64,000 nt of DNA, taken from assembly GCA_918807975.1 (NCBI GenBank), contig OU964924.1, forward strand, positions 16,413,695 through 16,477,694, read 5' to 3'. Shown piece after piece: positions 8,248 through 19,559 of the stretch (position 1 is its first letter; every line of letters starts with the position of its first letter). A program made the position numbers and the translations under genes. The notes beneath the pieces are model-generated. The model saw only the letters and a list, made by a program, of their open reading frames with translations. It ran no database searches and was not told the DNA's origin. Source of the stretch: Aplidium turbinatum (taxonomy: Eukaryota; Chordata; Ascidiacea; Aplousobranchia; Polyclinidae).

Positions 8248-11135
8248 CGTCGTCGTCGTCGTCGGCTCCAGCTCGTGTCCGAGCATTGGTTTTGTCTTCA
8301 AATTGAATTTGGTTTTGGATGGTGATGTCGTATGTGGCTTTGGAGGCCCAGTCTATGATGGAAAAGACGTGGGCAAAAGTCACATTGTATGGAGGGTGGG
8401 GGACGTGGTAGTTTTAGCTTTTCTTTTTTAGTGTTTCGTTTTTCTTGGGCTTTTTGTATCCTGTTTTTTTCAAAAATTTCCGTGCCTTCCCTAATTCTTT
8501 TTCTCCAAAGTGATCTGTCGCTAGCAAGTAGTTCCCATGAATCCAGATCAATATTTGCATGGTTGAGGGAGACTTTCAGCTGATCTTTGTATCTCATTTT
8601 TGGTCTTCCGGGGGGTCTCTTTCCTGTCTCTAGTTCACTATAAAGCATTATTCGTGGAAGCCTCATTGGGTCCATTCGTATGACATGCCCTGTCCAGCGA
8701 AGGCGGTGTTTCAATATGGTGGCTTCTAAACTGGGCAACCTAGCGCGATCAAGGATTGCATCGTTGGTAAGATAATCTTCCCAACGAGTACCTAGCATTT
8801 GCCTCAGTTTCCTCTGCTGGAAATTCTCAAGACGTTTGATGTCACGGCGGTATAATGTCCAGGTTTCACAAGCATAGAGAAGGGTAGATAGAAGGACTGC
8901 CCGGAAGACCATAATTTTTGTGCGGATGGATATGGCATGGTTGTTGAAAACACGATGGTTAAGTCTTCCATAGGCACAGTGAGCTGCTTTTATACGTTGT
9001 TCAATCTCCTTTGCACATGTTGGTGCTGTTGAAAGTATGCTACCAAGGTAAGAGAAGTAGTCTACTTCACCTAAAGGTGTTTCGTTGATATTGATCTCTG
9101 GGGAGGTGTGGTCAGGTGGCGTTTGGTTGAGTATCCTAGTTTTATCAGTGTTAACTTCCATTCCAAAATGCTCATAAGAATTGTTGTAGAGGGTGGCTAT
9201 CGTTTGGAGATCATCAGGAGTAAAAGCAGGTGTGGCATTGTCATCGGCAAACTGTAACTCATGAATTGTATGAGCAGAGGTTTTCGACTTAGCACGGAAG
9301 CGAGCAAGATTGAAGAGCCCTCCGTCCATGCGACATCGCATGTTGATACCAGGGGAGGTTTGTGGGACCTCGTTAAGCATTGCAGCCACATAGAGTGAAA
9401 AACATGTAGGTGCAAGAACGCATCCTTGTTTGAGTCCACCTGTAACGGGGAATGGGTCGGAGAGGGTGTTTTGGTAACAGACTCTGCCAAGCATGCCATC
9501 GTGGAGAGCACGGATCAGGGTAATAAAGTCGTCAGGGCATCCAAACCGAGCAAGAACAGACCACATAGCAGGTCGAGGAACTTTATCAAATGCCTTCTTC
9601 AGGTCCCAAAAGATAAATGAAAGAGGTTGTTGTTGTTCTTGACACTTTTCTTTGAGTTGTCGAGCACAAAAGATCATATCTACAGTGCCGCGAGAAGGTC
9701 TAAAGCGACATTGGGACTCTGGGAGTACGTCCTCTGCTAGCGTGATAAGACGATCAAGGAGAATGCGGGCAAAGATCTTGCTAGTGATGCTGAGGAGTGA
9801 GATACCACGGTAGTTGTTACAATCTTCTCTATCTCCTTTCTTAAACACTGTAACTATATTCGCATCTCTAAAGTCGCTTGGAAGTGTTTTTGTTTCCCAT
9901 ATCATAAGAATCAGCTGCATTAGGCGGTCCTTTACCTGGGGTCCTCCGTAAAGAAGAAACTGTAGCGGAATGTTGTCTGGTCCCGGAGCTTTGTTTTTCT
10001 TCATGTGTTTGATAGCCTTATTGAGTTCATTCAGTGTAGGTGGTGTGGACATCCAATCGCGGGTGGGATATTGTGGAGTATTGCGGAGAAGGTCACTGTG
10101 AGGAGATGAGTGGTTATTTAACAATGTTTCAAAATGCGACTTCCAACGATCAATGATTCCTTCGGTGTCAGTTATAATGTTTGAGCCAGCTGCGTCTTTT
10201 AGACCCCCCACTGATGACTTAGTTGGTCCAAAGATTTCTTTCGTCGCAGCGTAAAAGCTGCGCATATCTCGTTGGTCGGCATATTTTTGCAGATCTTCAG
10301 CTTTCTGTTGCCACCACTTGTTTTGCGCCTTACGAATTCCTTTTTGGCATGCTGTGGCAGCTTGTCGATGTTTTAGTTTGTTGGTTGGAGAAGGATTATT
10401 TTCAAAAGTGAGTCGTGCACATCGTTTACTTTCAATAAGGTTGGTGATTTCTTCGTCGTTTTCATCAAACCAGTCCTGCTTTTTCTTGTGTTTGTAACCA
10501 ATTGTTGCTTTAGCTGCAGCGGACATCGCGTCTCGGAGTGTAGTCCATTGGTCTTCAACTGTGACGTTATCTAGAAGGTTTAAATCATGCAGGTTTTTAT
10601 CAATAGCTTCTTGGAAGGATTGCAAGGTGTTGGGATCATGAAGCTTGCTACAGTCAAAACGACGATGGGAAATGTTTGCCGAGATGCGTCTAGTTGGTCT
10701 ACGGATCTGAATGTTCAGGCGGCATATCAGAAGGCGATGATCTGTCCAGCAGTCATCTGCTCCTGGCATAGAGCGTGTGATTTTCACATCTTCTCGGTCT
10801 TTTGTTCTTGTGAGGACATAGTCAAGGGTGTGCCATTTCTTGGAGCGAGGGTGTCTCCATGTAGTCTTACGACGGTGAGGTAATTGGAAAAGAGTGTTTG
10901 TTACGATTAGATTTTGTTCAGCACAAAGACCCAGCAGAAGTTCTCCGTTTGCATTGCATTTCCCAATACCATGATGGCCTATGACACCCTTCCACATGTG
11001 ATGGTCCTTGCCAACTCTGGCATTAAAGTCACCTAGCACGACAAGTTTGTCTAGATAAGGAACTTTTTGGATAGTATGTGTGAGCTGGTTATTGTTATTG
11101 TATGCTGGTTATGAGCTGGTTATTGTTATTAGGTT
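8248..11135 (-). mobile_element. 5'-truncated non-LTR retrotransposon (APE endonuclease + RT)
   Basis: The 12-bp duplication attgtaatgact (8236-8247 and 11136-11147) bounds the insertion. The 3' end is at the left and carries a (cga)n tail, cgtcgtcgtcgtcg on the plus strand. The 5' end stops inside the endonuclease coding region, next to a small tandem of ataaccagctcataacc. Tail, duplication and truncation fit target-primed reverse transcription. Confidence 0.9.
8298..11039 (-). CDS. LINE ORF: endonuclease C-part, reverse transcriptase, C-terminal C2H2 finger
   Basis: A 913-residue open frame. Residues 1-110 are the C-terminal half of an apurinic-type endonuclease (LGDFNARVG at the start, DDCWTDHRLL near 95). 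Reverse transcriptase occupies about 340-640, with NYRGISLLS, QCRFRPSRGT, DLKKAFDKV, GGLKQGCVLAPTCFSLY and the catalytic FADD in ELQFADDNAT. A thumb-like region with LENFQQRKLRQMLG follows. The C-terminus has a C2H2 finger, CDFCPRLFHHRLGLQSHIRH. The frame is open further upstream (QLTHTIQKVPYLDKLVVLGD), so the first Met is not the native start; the N-terminal half of the endonuclease is missing. The RT and finger look intact. Clade uncertain; databases often mislabel such ORFs as craniofacial development protein 2-like. Confidence 0.9.
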   Translation of the reverse strand: MLGDFNARVGKDHHMWKGVIGHHGIGKCNANGELLLGLCAEQNLIVTNTLFQLPHRRKTTWRHPRSKKWHTLDYVLTRTKDREDVKITRSMPGADDCWTDHRLLICRLNIQIRRPTRRISANISHRRFDCSKLHDPNTLQSFQEAIDKNLHDLNLLDNVTVEDQWTTLRDAMSAAAKATIGYKHKKKQDWFDENDEEITNLIESKRCARLTFENNPSPTNKLKHRQAATACQKGIRKAQNKWWQQKAEDLQKYADQRDMRSFYAATKEIFGPTKSSVGGLKDAAGSNIITDTEGIIDRWKSHFETLLNNHSSPHSDLLRNTPQYPTRDWMSTPPTLNELNKAIKHMKKNKAPGPDNIPLQFLLYGGPQVKDRLMQLILMIWETKTLPSDFRDANIVTVFKKGDREDCNNYRGISLLSITSKIFARILLDRLITLAEDVLPESQCRFRPSRGTVDMIFCARQLKEKCQEQQQPLSFIFWDLKKAFDKVPRPAMWSVLARFGCPDDFITLIRALHDGMLGRVCYQNTLSDPFPVTGGLKQGCVLAPTCFSLYVAAMLNEVPQTSPGINMRCRMDGGLFNLARFRAKSKTSAHTIHELQFADDNATPAFTPDDLQTIATLYNNSYEHFGMEVNTDKTRILNQTPPDHTSPEININETPLGEVDYFSYLGSILSTAPTCAKEIEQRIKAAHCAYGRLNHRVFNNHAISIRTKIMVFRAVLLSTLLYACETWTLYRRDIKRLENFQQRKLRQMLGTRWEDYLTNDAILDRARLPSLEATILKHRLRWTGHVIRMDPMRLPRIMLYSELETGKRPPGRPKMRYKDQLKVSLNHANIDLDSWELLASDRSLWRKRIREGTEIFEKNRIQKAQEKRNTKKEKLKLPRPPPSIQCDFCPRLFHHRLGLQSHIRHHHPKPNSI

Positions 11136-11539
11136 ATTGTAATGACTACTACCGCCCTAACCCAATGCGCCAAGCCAACCGATGGCAAAACATTGATTTA
11201 GTTTAGCTAGAATTTGCGTTTTTCCTTTATTCTTCCTAGACGCAACTTTGATGACGTCATGAACAGCGTAGCTTCTGATTGGTTCGTGCTGGATTGGATA
11301 TCTGCATGTTAAAGTGCCCACCGTGACTGGGGGTAGGCACTTTAACAAGCAGATTTATAATAAACCACGAACCAATCAGAAGTTACGCTGTTCATGACGT
11401 CATCAAGGTTGCGTTGAGGAAAAATAAAGCTGGGTTTAGACTACGTGCGTTTTCCGTGCGTAAGCACTTCGACAAATACGCATCGCTCGATCCATCACAT
11501 ACAAGTGATTGGGACCGTTTACATTGCGTACGTATTTCG

Positions 11540-12120
11540 TGCGTTCGGTCTCAGACAATCGCAAGCCGTCGCAAGCAATCCGAACTGAGTGGAAGGTGAA
11601 GCTGTCGCAACGGATCCTAGGTCGCGTATTTGCTAAGTCAGTCTAGGTAGTTTTGCGAAGAAACACCGAGGTAGGTTAGTTTTTTGTGAAGTATTGATAG
11701 AAAAATTGCTTTTTACATCGAAAGTGACTTGTTGGGCAGATTTTGCTGAAGTTTAGACTTTTTGAAAGGGTTTTATTGTATTTTTAAGCAAGATAGATGC
11801 CTCTCAGTAGTGTTTTTCTTGGTCAAACTTAATTTATTTTTCATTCTTCAAGGTTTAGGCCACCGTTTTGAACTTTATTTTCGATAGATTGTTACACATA
11901 AAAAAATCTAGGCTATGATTATGAAAGTTATGAAGTAAAACCAACCAATCAACAAGTGATCACCATGCTTATGTCATTATGAGAGGCTACCATAACCAGA
12001 AGGTGAGTAAAATGACTAGTTGACTATCAAGTTCCTACTACCTAAATGTTATTTTAAAGTATGAAGCTAATGATCATACCAAATAGCCTGAGACCTATTC
12101 TATATTTGGAAGTGCTGATT
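11540..12120. other. No recognised gene
   Basis: Internal sequence of the 7.1-kb TIR element, AT-rich, with no motif noticed. Confidence 0.3.
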
Positions 12121-12320
12121 ATTTCACTTTAAACCATTATGGTTTTGCCACCTTTTCTTTTTGCTGGCTTTATTGCTGTTTGGTTTTTGAATCTTTATTC
12201 TCTGACTGAAAAATCCTAGGTAGGTTATTCCTGGTAGTTTCGCATGCCGGTACTTGTAGAGGCTTTTGACACAATATCGCTTGATTTGCGTTTCAACAAA
12301 GAAAAATGAATTCAATTGAA
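12121..12320 (+). mobile_element. LINE 3' tail fragment
   Basis: aaaccattatggttttgcca, followed by a T-rich stretch and caacaaagaaaaatgaattcaattg, matches the tails of the LINEs ending near 18350 and 45851. Only the 3' untranslated end is present. Confidence 0.5.
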
Positions 12321-12539
12321 GGCATATTTAACATTTAAAAGTCATCGCAAACACACAAACATGCTAGGTATGTCCAGTGGCAGATCTATAAAAATATTTA
12401 GGGGGACACCAAAGTTTAAAACAAATGAAAATTTGTAATCTTCTTCTTGCTTATGAGGCAGCAATTCAGGTAACATCTCCCAATTGTTGCAACCAGAGCA
12501 GGGTCTTCATATCAGGGTCTATGAGATTCACATGTTCTT

Positions 12540-13425
12540 CAGGTCAAAACACTGGACAGTGATTTATGATGTGCTGTGCTGTTTGACAGTCACCACAAAT
12601 ACAGGCTGGTGAGTCACACAATCCCCAGGTAAACATATTGTGCTTGAAGCGACCAACACCAGGACGGATGCGATTCAGAGTTACCCATTCTTTTCTTGGC
12701 AGGTCTGAGCCAGGTGGTAGCCTACCGTAGTGTTTGGTGTGACTTGGAACTGGTTGGGCCGTGAGATGGTTTCCCAGCGGTCTCTCCATGACTTCATCAG
12801 GTCGAAGTGACCTTCATGAAGCGCCACAATGTGTCGAGAAAAAGGGCGCCTGGAAGGCAGGCGTTGACGTGTGAGCTGTTGTGCGTCAAGGACTACATTG
12901 TGGAGGAGATGGCGATCATTGACCTCTGCCTTTAATGCGAGCCGTATGGTAGAATTCTCTCTGCGTAGTTTTGGTGGGGCGATGCCTGAAAGCACTGGTA
13001 GTAAGTCTGTAGGAGTTGGACGCAGGCATCCAGTGATTATGCGCATGGTGTCGTTAAGGGCGATATCTACTTTCAGCACCAGACTGGAGAAGCATATTCG
13101 GCAGCGCTAGGGCACTAGTGCGCAGTGTTGGGGTTTTGGATCCCCAAGTCGACCCAACTAGACATCTGAGAAGGTTGTTTCTTGCTGATGCTTTGGCGCG
13201 AACTGAGTCACAGTGTTTTTTATACGTGAGTTGCCGATCCAAGGTCACTCCCAGATATGTAGGGCAGGGATCATGTCGGATAAGGGTTCCATCAAAATTT
13301 GTAATACAACATAGACAATGCAAAAGTTCTGGGATGCTTGCCCCCCATAAAAGTTTACCTTGCTTCAATGGTGACGTTTCGTGCACTTTAAGGCCTAATA
13401 ATGTATATTTTGTATCAAGACACAC
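12540..13425 (-). pseudogene. Jockey-like LINE, C-terminal ORF fragment
   Basis: Three minus-strand frames in succession hold the C-terminal third of a jockey-type LINE ORF: PTYLGVTLDRQLTYKKH and GSTWGSKTPTLRTSALAL in 13054-13425, DTMRIITGCLRPTPTDLLPV in 12681-13079, and CDSPACICGDCQTAQHI then CPVF in 12544-12789. The last is the Cys/His motif that ends these proteins. At least two frameshifts separate the pieces, and the catalytic YADD part is not present. It lies inside the 7.1-kb TIR element. Confidence 0.75.
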
Positions 13426-13683
13426 ACTTTATATTTGACCAAGCTCATTAAAACTGGACTTCTGTAGAAGTTTATATCACAAATCTTGATTTTAAATTGA
13501 AGCTTTGTTTTAAACATTTTATTTTTATCATGGCCACAAAGAGTGATTGGTGTTTTGAAGGTTTGTATAGTGCTGTGTTGGCTTTCAATAGAATTTTGAA
13601 AATTTGCTAATGTGGTCCAAACTTCCCTTATAGTGTAGGCCTACATGGCACATTTCACCTCATACATTGAAATAGTCGGCAGC

Positions 13684-14005
13684 CGTGGCCGAGTCGGCAG
13701 CCGTGGCCGAGTGGTTAGCGCGTTTGGCTCGCAGTCGAGAGCCTGCGTGTTCGACTCCAGCCACCCGCACTTGCTGTTGTTTCTCTGGGCAAGAAACTTT
13801 ACGATAATTGCCTCTACCTAGTGATCGATTTCGAGTAATGGGTAGTACCAAATTTAAGTCATAAGTTAAGTAGACAACCGGAAACAGACATTGCTGTCGG
13901 CTGCAGCGTGGGTCAGGTGTATGTCGGAAGGCGTACACCGATGCATAGCGCTCAAGTCCGCTTTCCCGCAATGCAGGATAAAGATAAACAAACAAACAAA
14001 CAAAT
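13684..14005 (+). mobile_element. tRNA-derived SINE with (AAAC)n tail
   Basis: The head has an A box tggccgagtggttagcg and a B box gttcgactcc. A ~230-bp body and a (aaac)n tail at 13988-14005 follow. A second copy lies inverted at 26773-27095. The first ~20 bases of the head are duplicated (gtcggcagccgtggccga twice). Confidence 0.8.
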
Positions 14006-16182
14006 AGGCCAAATTAATTGTCAACTAGTTGAGTGAGCAATGTGTTTGTAGATTACTGCTATGCCGTTCGTAATTATACATATACTGTACATTATACAAC
14101 CTAGTTTATATTGGTTTGTTGTAGGATGATACTTCGGCCCCAGAACCTCATACAATGATGATTTTATTCCAAATGCATATCTTGAGCATACTGCATAAAA
14201 ACAAAGTGTACCGTAGCTGATAGTTGATACAATTGCCATTATTACCAAACAGTGCGAACACTATTTTGGCTTGTCCATTGTTCTTTGTAGACAAAATAAA
14301 GTAATATTCCTTCTCAGAGGTTTATAGGCTATGTCTCTCAGTCACATTTTGCTATGAACATAAAAACTGCATTTATGTGTATCTTCGTTGATTGTAATTT
14401 CATGTGTTTTGCAGATATGTTTGTGGTCTTATCGGACTCATGATGATTCTTCTGCTGTTGAAATTTGAAGTCTTGCACTTTCTACATCAATATGAAGTCC
14501 ATGATAAAGAATTTGAACTGCATAAACATTGTACTGTCATAGACATGTTTATACTATATCAAAATTAATACATTACACTTACTCTAGTATGATACAATAT
14601 TTCAAAAGTATACATGTAGACTGGAGGTGTACATTTGCTTATAGCCTATTTCATTATGTTTTTGTATTTCAGTTTTGAAGTTATGGGTTTTTATGGTTAC
14701 TTTGACTATGTGTTTTATTACAATCACTTTTAAAATTAATTATTCTGAAGTCATTTGTTCTTATGATTACTTTGGCTGTGCATTTCATTACAATCACCCT
14801 TAAAGGAATTTGGTGGTAAGAAAACACACATAACATACGGTATCATGTTATAGTATGTGTTCTTAGGCATTACAATTGATTTGACAGAAGTATAATATTA
14901 ACTGACATTATTCCATACATGTGTGACACAAACATATCAATATAGAATATTGTAATTGCCATCATTAGGCAGATTAACACAAGAGAATTTGTTTACTGAA
15001 AATTGTTTGTTGTGATGAATAACTGCCATTGCTGGCCTACAGATTTGTTGATAAACAGCCAAAAATTGTCAACTATAATGGTGGTTTATTATTATCAACA
15101 TTGCTATTACAAAGAATTCTTTGTCCATATTTGTCATTGTTGTGACTTTGCAACCTTTTTAATTTTGTTAGTGCTATTTTATTTGCTTCTACCAAATTTG
15201 TAGCATCTACTTTTTTCATTATTTGTGCATAGCCTATAAACAAGTATATAGCCTACTGAACAACTGCCAACATGCCAACATGCAAAAATACTATGTAAGT
15301 TTTGATTCGCTGGTGACAAATAAAGTTGAATTGCATTCAGTTTTTTTTTTGTTTTAGCCTATTAATATTTTATGAAAGCAGAAAATAAACAGCTATTAAA
15401 CTATAGCCTGTCATAATATCAGAAAATTTAGTCCGTCACAAATGGTAGTGATCTGTGAGATCTCATACACCCTGTATTGTATAGTGTATATTTACACAAA
15501 TATACAATTGCATTGCTCAGTGGTTTACATTGCCGGCATTTTTAGTGCTCTTTATGTTGAGTGCAAAGTAGGAAAGCAACTTTTAGCAGTAGACTTGTGG
15601 TATAGTTTTAACATTTAAATAAAGAAACCAATCTACTAAAAAGCCAACAAAGAATTCAAAGGTTTTCCTCAAAGGTTATAAAACAAGGAAGGTTGTTGAA
15701 CAAAGATACCAAGGTCAGGGGTAAAATGGTTGGAATGCAAGGTCAAACTAATCAAAAAATATATAGCCCAGAAATAGACAATTTAGTTTTCGAAGTGTTT
15801 GCTAAACATGAGTTTAGAATCCAAGGTTATTCTAAAAACATAGCCTGTCTAAAAATTCCAGTGGTACACTCTTGGTGTTGGTCAAACAAAGTTTCTTTTA
15901 ACACAAGAACCCACTCGGTGCAATTAAATATACCTGGCATTGCTTTAAAAATCTGGATGCCACTCTGCACTTCATATTGAGAAGTAATTTTTTTTTGGCT
16001 TTTCCATTCGCAATATATGACCCTCAAAAGTGTTCTACATTGATATCATTGTGTGCTAATAGCTAGTGTAGTCTAGGGTTCAATTACTTGTGTTATGAGC
16101 TTGTTTCTTTCTGTGAAAGTCATTTGTACAGAGGAAGTACAACTCAACAATCAACATGTATTGTAATGATCGCATTGACAGA
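14006..16182. other. 2.2 kb without a recognised gene
   Basis: AT-rich interior of the 7.1-kb TIR element. The open frame 15693-15980 (MLNKDTKVRGKMVGMQ...) has no motif I know. No repeats shared with other parts of the window were noticed. Confidence 0.3.
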
Positions 16183-18350
16183 ACTGAAGTGAAGCATTTG
16201 ATGCTATCGATCACCACATTCTGCTAAACAAACTTTACTATTTTGGTATTAGGGGTATAGCCCATGACTGGTTCAGAAGTTACTTACAAAACAGATTTCA
16301 AGTTGTAGAAGTATCTCACTCAATGTCTGCTAAACGAGAAATATGTTATGGAGTACCACAAGGATCGATCCTTGGACCACTATTATTTTTAATCTATGTT
16401 AATGATTTTTCGAGATGTTTAGTACACTCTGAATCTATAATGTTTGCTGACGATACCAATTTATTCTTTTGCAGTAAAAATTATGACAAACTTTTCGAAA
16501 TGGCGAATGAGGAAATGACAGAAGTAACAAACTGGTTAGCAGCAAATAAGCTATCACTAAATGTAAAAAAAAACAAAATATATGTTATTCAATAATACCA
16601 ATAAACTTTCAAACCTCTCTTACACACTGTCTATATGCAATCAACCCATTGAACGTGTCAACACTATCAGTTTTCTGGGCATTCTGCTGAGCGAAGACTT
16701 GTCATGGAAACCCCATATGCTATCCTTACTGCAAAAACTTCGCAAAAACTTTGGAGTGATCTGCAAGGTTAAGTCCTACTTAAACACCAACAATCTGATT
16801 TGCCTTTACCATTCCTTAATCGAAAGCAATCTCCGGTATTGCATAAGTGTATGGAAGTATGGTCATGTAACTGTTTTAAATAAACTTCAAAAGATTTGCA
16901 ACAAATTTATAAAAATGATTGCAAAACATGAATCAAATCACTCTCAATCCCATAATTTTTTCACAATTGACGAACTATACACAATATAAACTGCAAAATT
17001 TATGTTTAAACTCAAACACAATCACTTACCCCAATGCTTTAATTCTCTATTTCAACTTAATAACAATTTGCACTCAATATCAACCAGAAGCAACAATAAC
17101 TTTTTCCTCCCCTACTTCTCCAAAAGACTGACTCAACATTCCATCCAGTTTAGTGGAGTTAAAGTGTGGAACAATCTCCCGAAAACCGTCACTGAAATTG
17201 AAACCTTTTCAATATTTTGCAGTAACCTGAAAAAGCACTTGCGTTCTGAAAATCAACCTCTAACAACCTATGCTGTAACTCTTTAATTTTCTGATTGTAT
17301 TATTGATTGTTACACCAAATCCTGGCATAGCATGCCTTTCCAAATGCCACTTTTGTAAATTTATCCTACATATATTATTATATTATACATTAACATATCT
17401 TACTATACGTAGGCTATATCTTATCATATATTACACCCGAATAGTTAAGGATGATGATTAGGCTACTATCTTTACTCTTCCATGAATAAGCTACTATACT
17501 GTATTGCATAATTTTATATTGCCAGATAAGAATATATCACTAAGTTACTACAAGCTTGCATCTAACTACCCCCTGATTATTATAAGCTATTATGTTTGTT
17601 CAGAGGATCGCTTGACTTTTCGTAAGATTATTGTTTAGATTGGTTTGGAAAAGATGCTTGAAACAACTCAGACACTACATCCTTCATCGGCACTACCAAA
17701 GAATCTCCACCTCTCATTAGCGATACCAAAACACTCCATCCTTCATTGACGCTATAAAAGATGATTCAACTCTTATTGGCAATACGAAAAACACGCTGTT
17801 ATATCATCATACTTCTTATGCTCTTACATGTGCTGGAAATTAATTTAAAAAACAAAGCTTTTTTAACTATTTTATCTTAATAATGAGCTGCCATATTGTG
17901 TATTTGTTCTGCATTCTATAAGCTACTTAATTTCGTTGCTGCGAACACTTTGTTTCTGTATAAAACCTGTAAATAGTCCTTGTTTTGATAGTCCCTTATG
18001 TAATTACAATATGTGTGTGTGTATTAGTTTGTTTTTGTGATGTTGTTGGGTTCAGTCGTGTTCTCATTGCTTTAAGAATTGACGCTCCAGTTGTTTTAGG
18101 AACGAGGAGGCGACTGATTCTTAACTTATTCATCTACTTGTTTTAATGTATCAGGTTTGGTGGCCGTGCTTAACTATATTTATCGATGCATATGCCGCAA
18201 TATTAGATCCTTTTATGCACGTCTTAAACCATTATGGTTTTGCCACCTTTTCCTTTTGTTGGTTTTGTTACTGTATTTCTTTTTCACAATATCAGTTCTT
18301 TTGTATTCTGACAAAGAAAAATAAAAAATTGAAAAAATTGAATTGATATC
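16183..18350 (+). mobile_element. CR1/L2-like LINE, 5'-truncated, broken ORF
   Basis: It opens with AFDAIDHHILLNKLYYFGIR, then GVPQGSILGPLLFLIYVNDF and the catalytic FADDTN of reverse transcriptase. The frame shifts near 16590 (FLGILLSEDLSWKPHMLSLL follows), and again near 16989, leading to FFLPYFSKRLTQHSIQFSGV and KVWNNLPKTVTEIETFSIFC. The ORF ends at 17286. A ~1-kb 3' untranslated region closes with gaaaaattgaattgatatc. The 3' part matches the copy at 44589-45851. The endonuclease and N-terminal RT are missing. Confidence 0.85.
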
Positions 18351-19559
18351 AACTAGATCAGCTGATTGACATCAATGTAGGGGAATAACCTATATTTTCA
18401 AAATGACGTAACACTGTACGCATGAAAACCACAAGTAGTGTAAACGCGAGCTGTTCGAGACAACACGCACGTAAATTGCAACGCAACAAAACCGCACGTA
18501 AAACGCACGTAGTCTAAACCCAGCTTAAAGGAAGAACGCATATTCTAGCTAAATTAAATCAATGCTTTGCCATCGGTTGACTTGGCGCATTGGGTTAGGG
18601 CGGTAGTAGTCATTACATTGACGTGGGTTTGATTCCCACCTCTGCTGTAGCTCTTTTTTCTTCTGTAATTACCAAGCAAAGTTCAAAGTAATAATTAATT
18701 CTCTGGCTGAATGCTGGGCTGAAATGGTCACAATAGACCTTTCCCGCAGCTCTGTGCAATAAAGCGTGACGTTGAAAACAATCACGCTGGCTGCTTCATT
18801 GGTGCAGTCGTGGGAGCTTTTTTGTGGGAAAATTTTTTTATCAAGCTGATACTTTGCTCAGACCTTCCCCATATTATGCAAATGGCTCAGAAAAAAATCC
18901 CCATCAATCGGATGATGGGAAACCACTTTTTGGGCCCTTTTTACAAATGGCGTCACAATCGCTTTTGGGTCCAGCATATAAAATTTTTAAGTTTTCAAAA
19001 TAGGACATATTATACATCATTTTTTAGCTTTTTTCAATGGAAACAACTTTTTCTATTAACCAGAACCCTGAAAATGTACAGAAAAAAGTTATTACCGATT
19101 AAGCAACAGGATAAATCTATGAAGTTCAGGCAAATTTGAAATTATTCGTCACTGTTGGACTTATTCTTCTATATTCTTTGACAAGAATTGAACAAAGTAT
19201 GCGAAACATAAATTGAAGCTATCATCATCATCATCAAAAACGTCAAAGATGTTGCTTTCCTCCTCGTCTTGTCCCGTTTCATCTTCATTGTACGAGTATT
19301 CTTCTTCTTCGGTACCAACATCGACGTTTTGCAGAAGTGAAATGAAGTCTTCATTCTTAAGTTTTTCGTCTAGTCTCTGGAGTATGTCGTTTATACTAAT
19401 TATGATTAGCCTACTTATAGATACGAAAAAGATGTAAAACTATCTTTGTATTTCAAGCACACTTACTAAAGTATTACATTCAACACCATGACTCCAGATA
19501 TTGCTGATAACTGCAGAATTTTCTTTTCATCTATGGTTGTACGATCAATTCCAAACTGA

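Larger units (their letters stand above)
8020..11322. mobile_element. tRNA-core TIR element, tandem unit 1 (split by a LINE)
   Basis: The 9-bp duplication ctttgtgac at 8011-8019 marks the left edge of a three-unit array; its partner is at 25447-25455. Unit 1 consists of 8020-8247 and 11148-11322 (403 bp together), starting tgggggtaggcactttaac and ending gttaaagtgcc. The LINE at 8248-11135 sits inside its tRNA-like core. Confidence 0.85.
11428..18525. mobile_element. 7.1-kb TIR element with TAA target duplication (PIF/Harbinger-like by TSD)
   Basis: TIRs begin agctgggtttagactacgtg at 11428 and match in reverse at the 18525 end (about 28 bp, then looser similarity rich in acgtgcg). taa lies at 11425-11427 and 18526-18528, and the host unit is continuous when the element is removed. 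A 3-bp TWA duplication is characteristic of PIF/Harbinger. No Harbinger transposase or Myb-like gene is visible. The inside holds LINE fragments and a SINE, so this is a non-autonomous element swollen by later insertions. Confidence 0.7.

Noticed and set aside
13684-13770. Possible functional tRNA gene
   Set aside because: The A and B boxes are good, but the sequence is the head of a SINE with a body and an (AAAC)n tail, and a second copy lies at 26773-27095.
19169-19437. Serine-rich and lysine-rich open frames in both arms of the 18802-22922 element
   Set aside because: They are antisense or other-frame readings of the acidic last exon (DDDDD stretch) duplicated in the inverted repeats.
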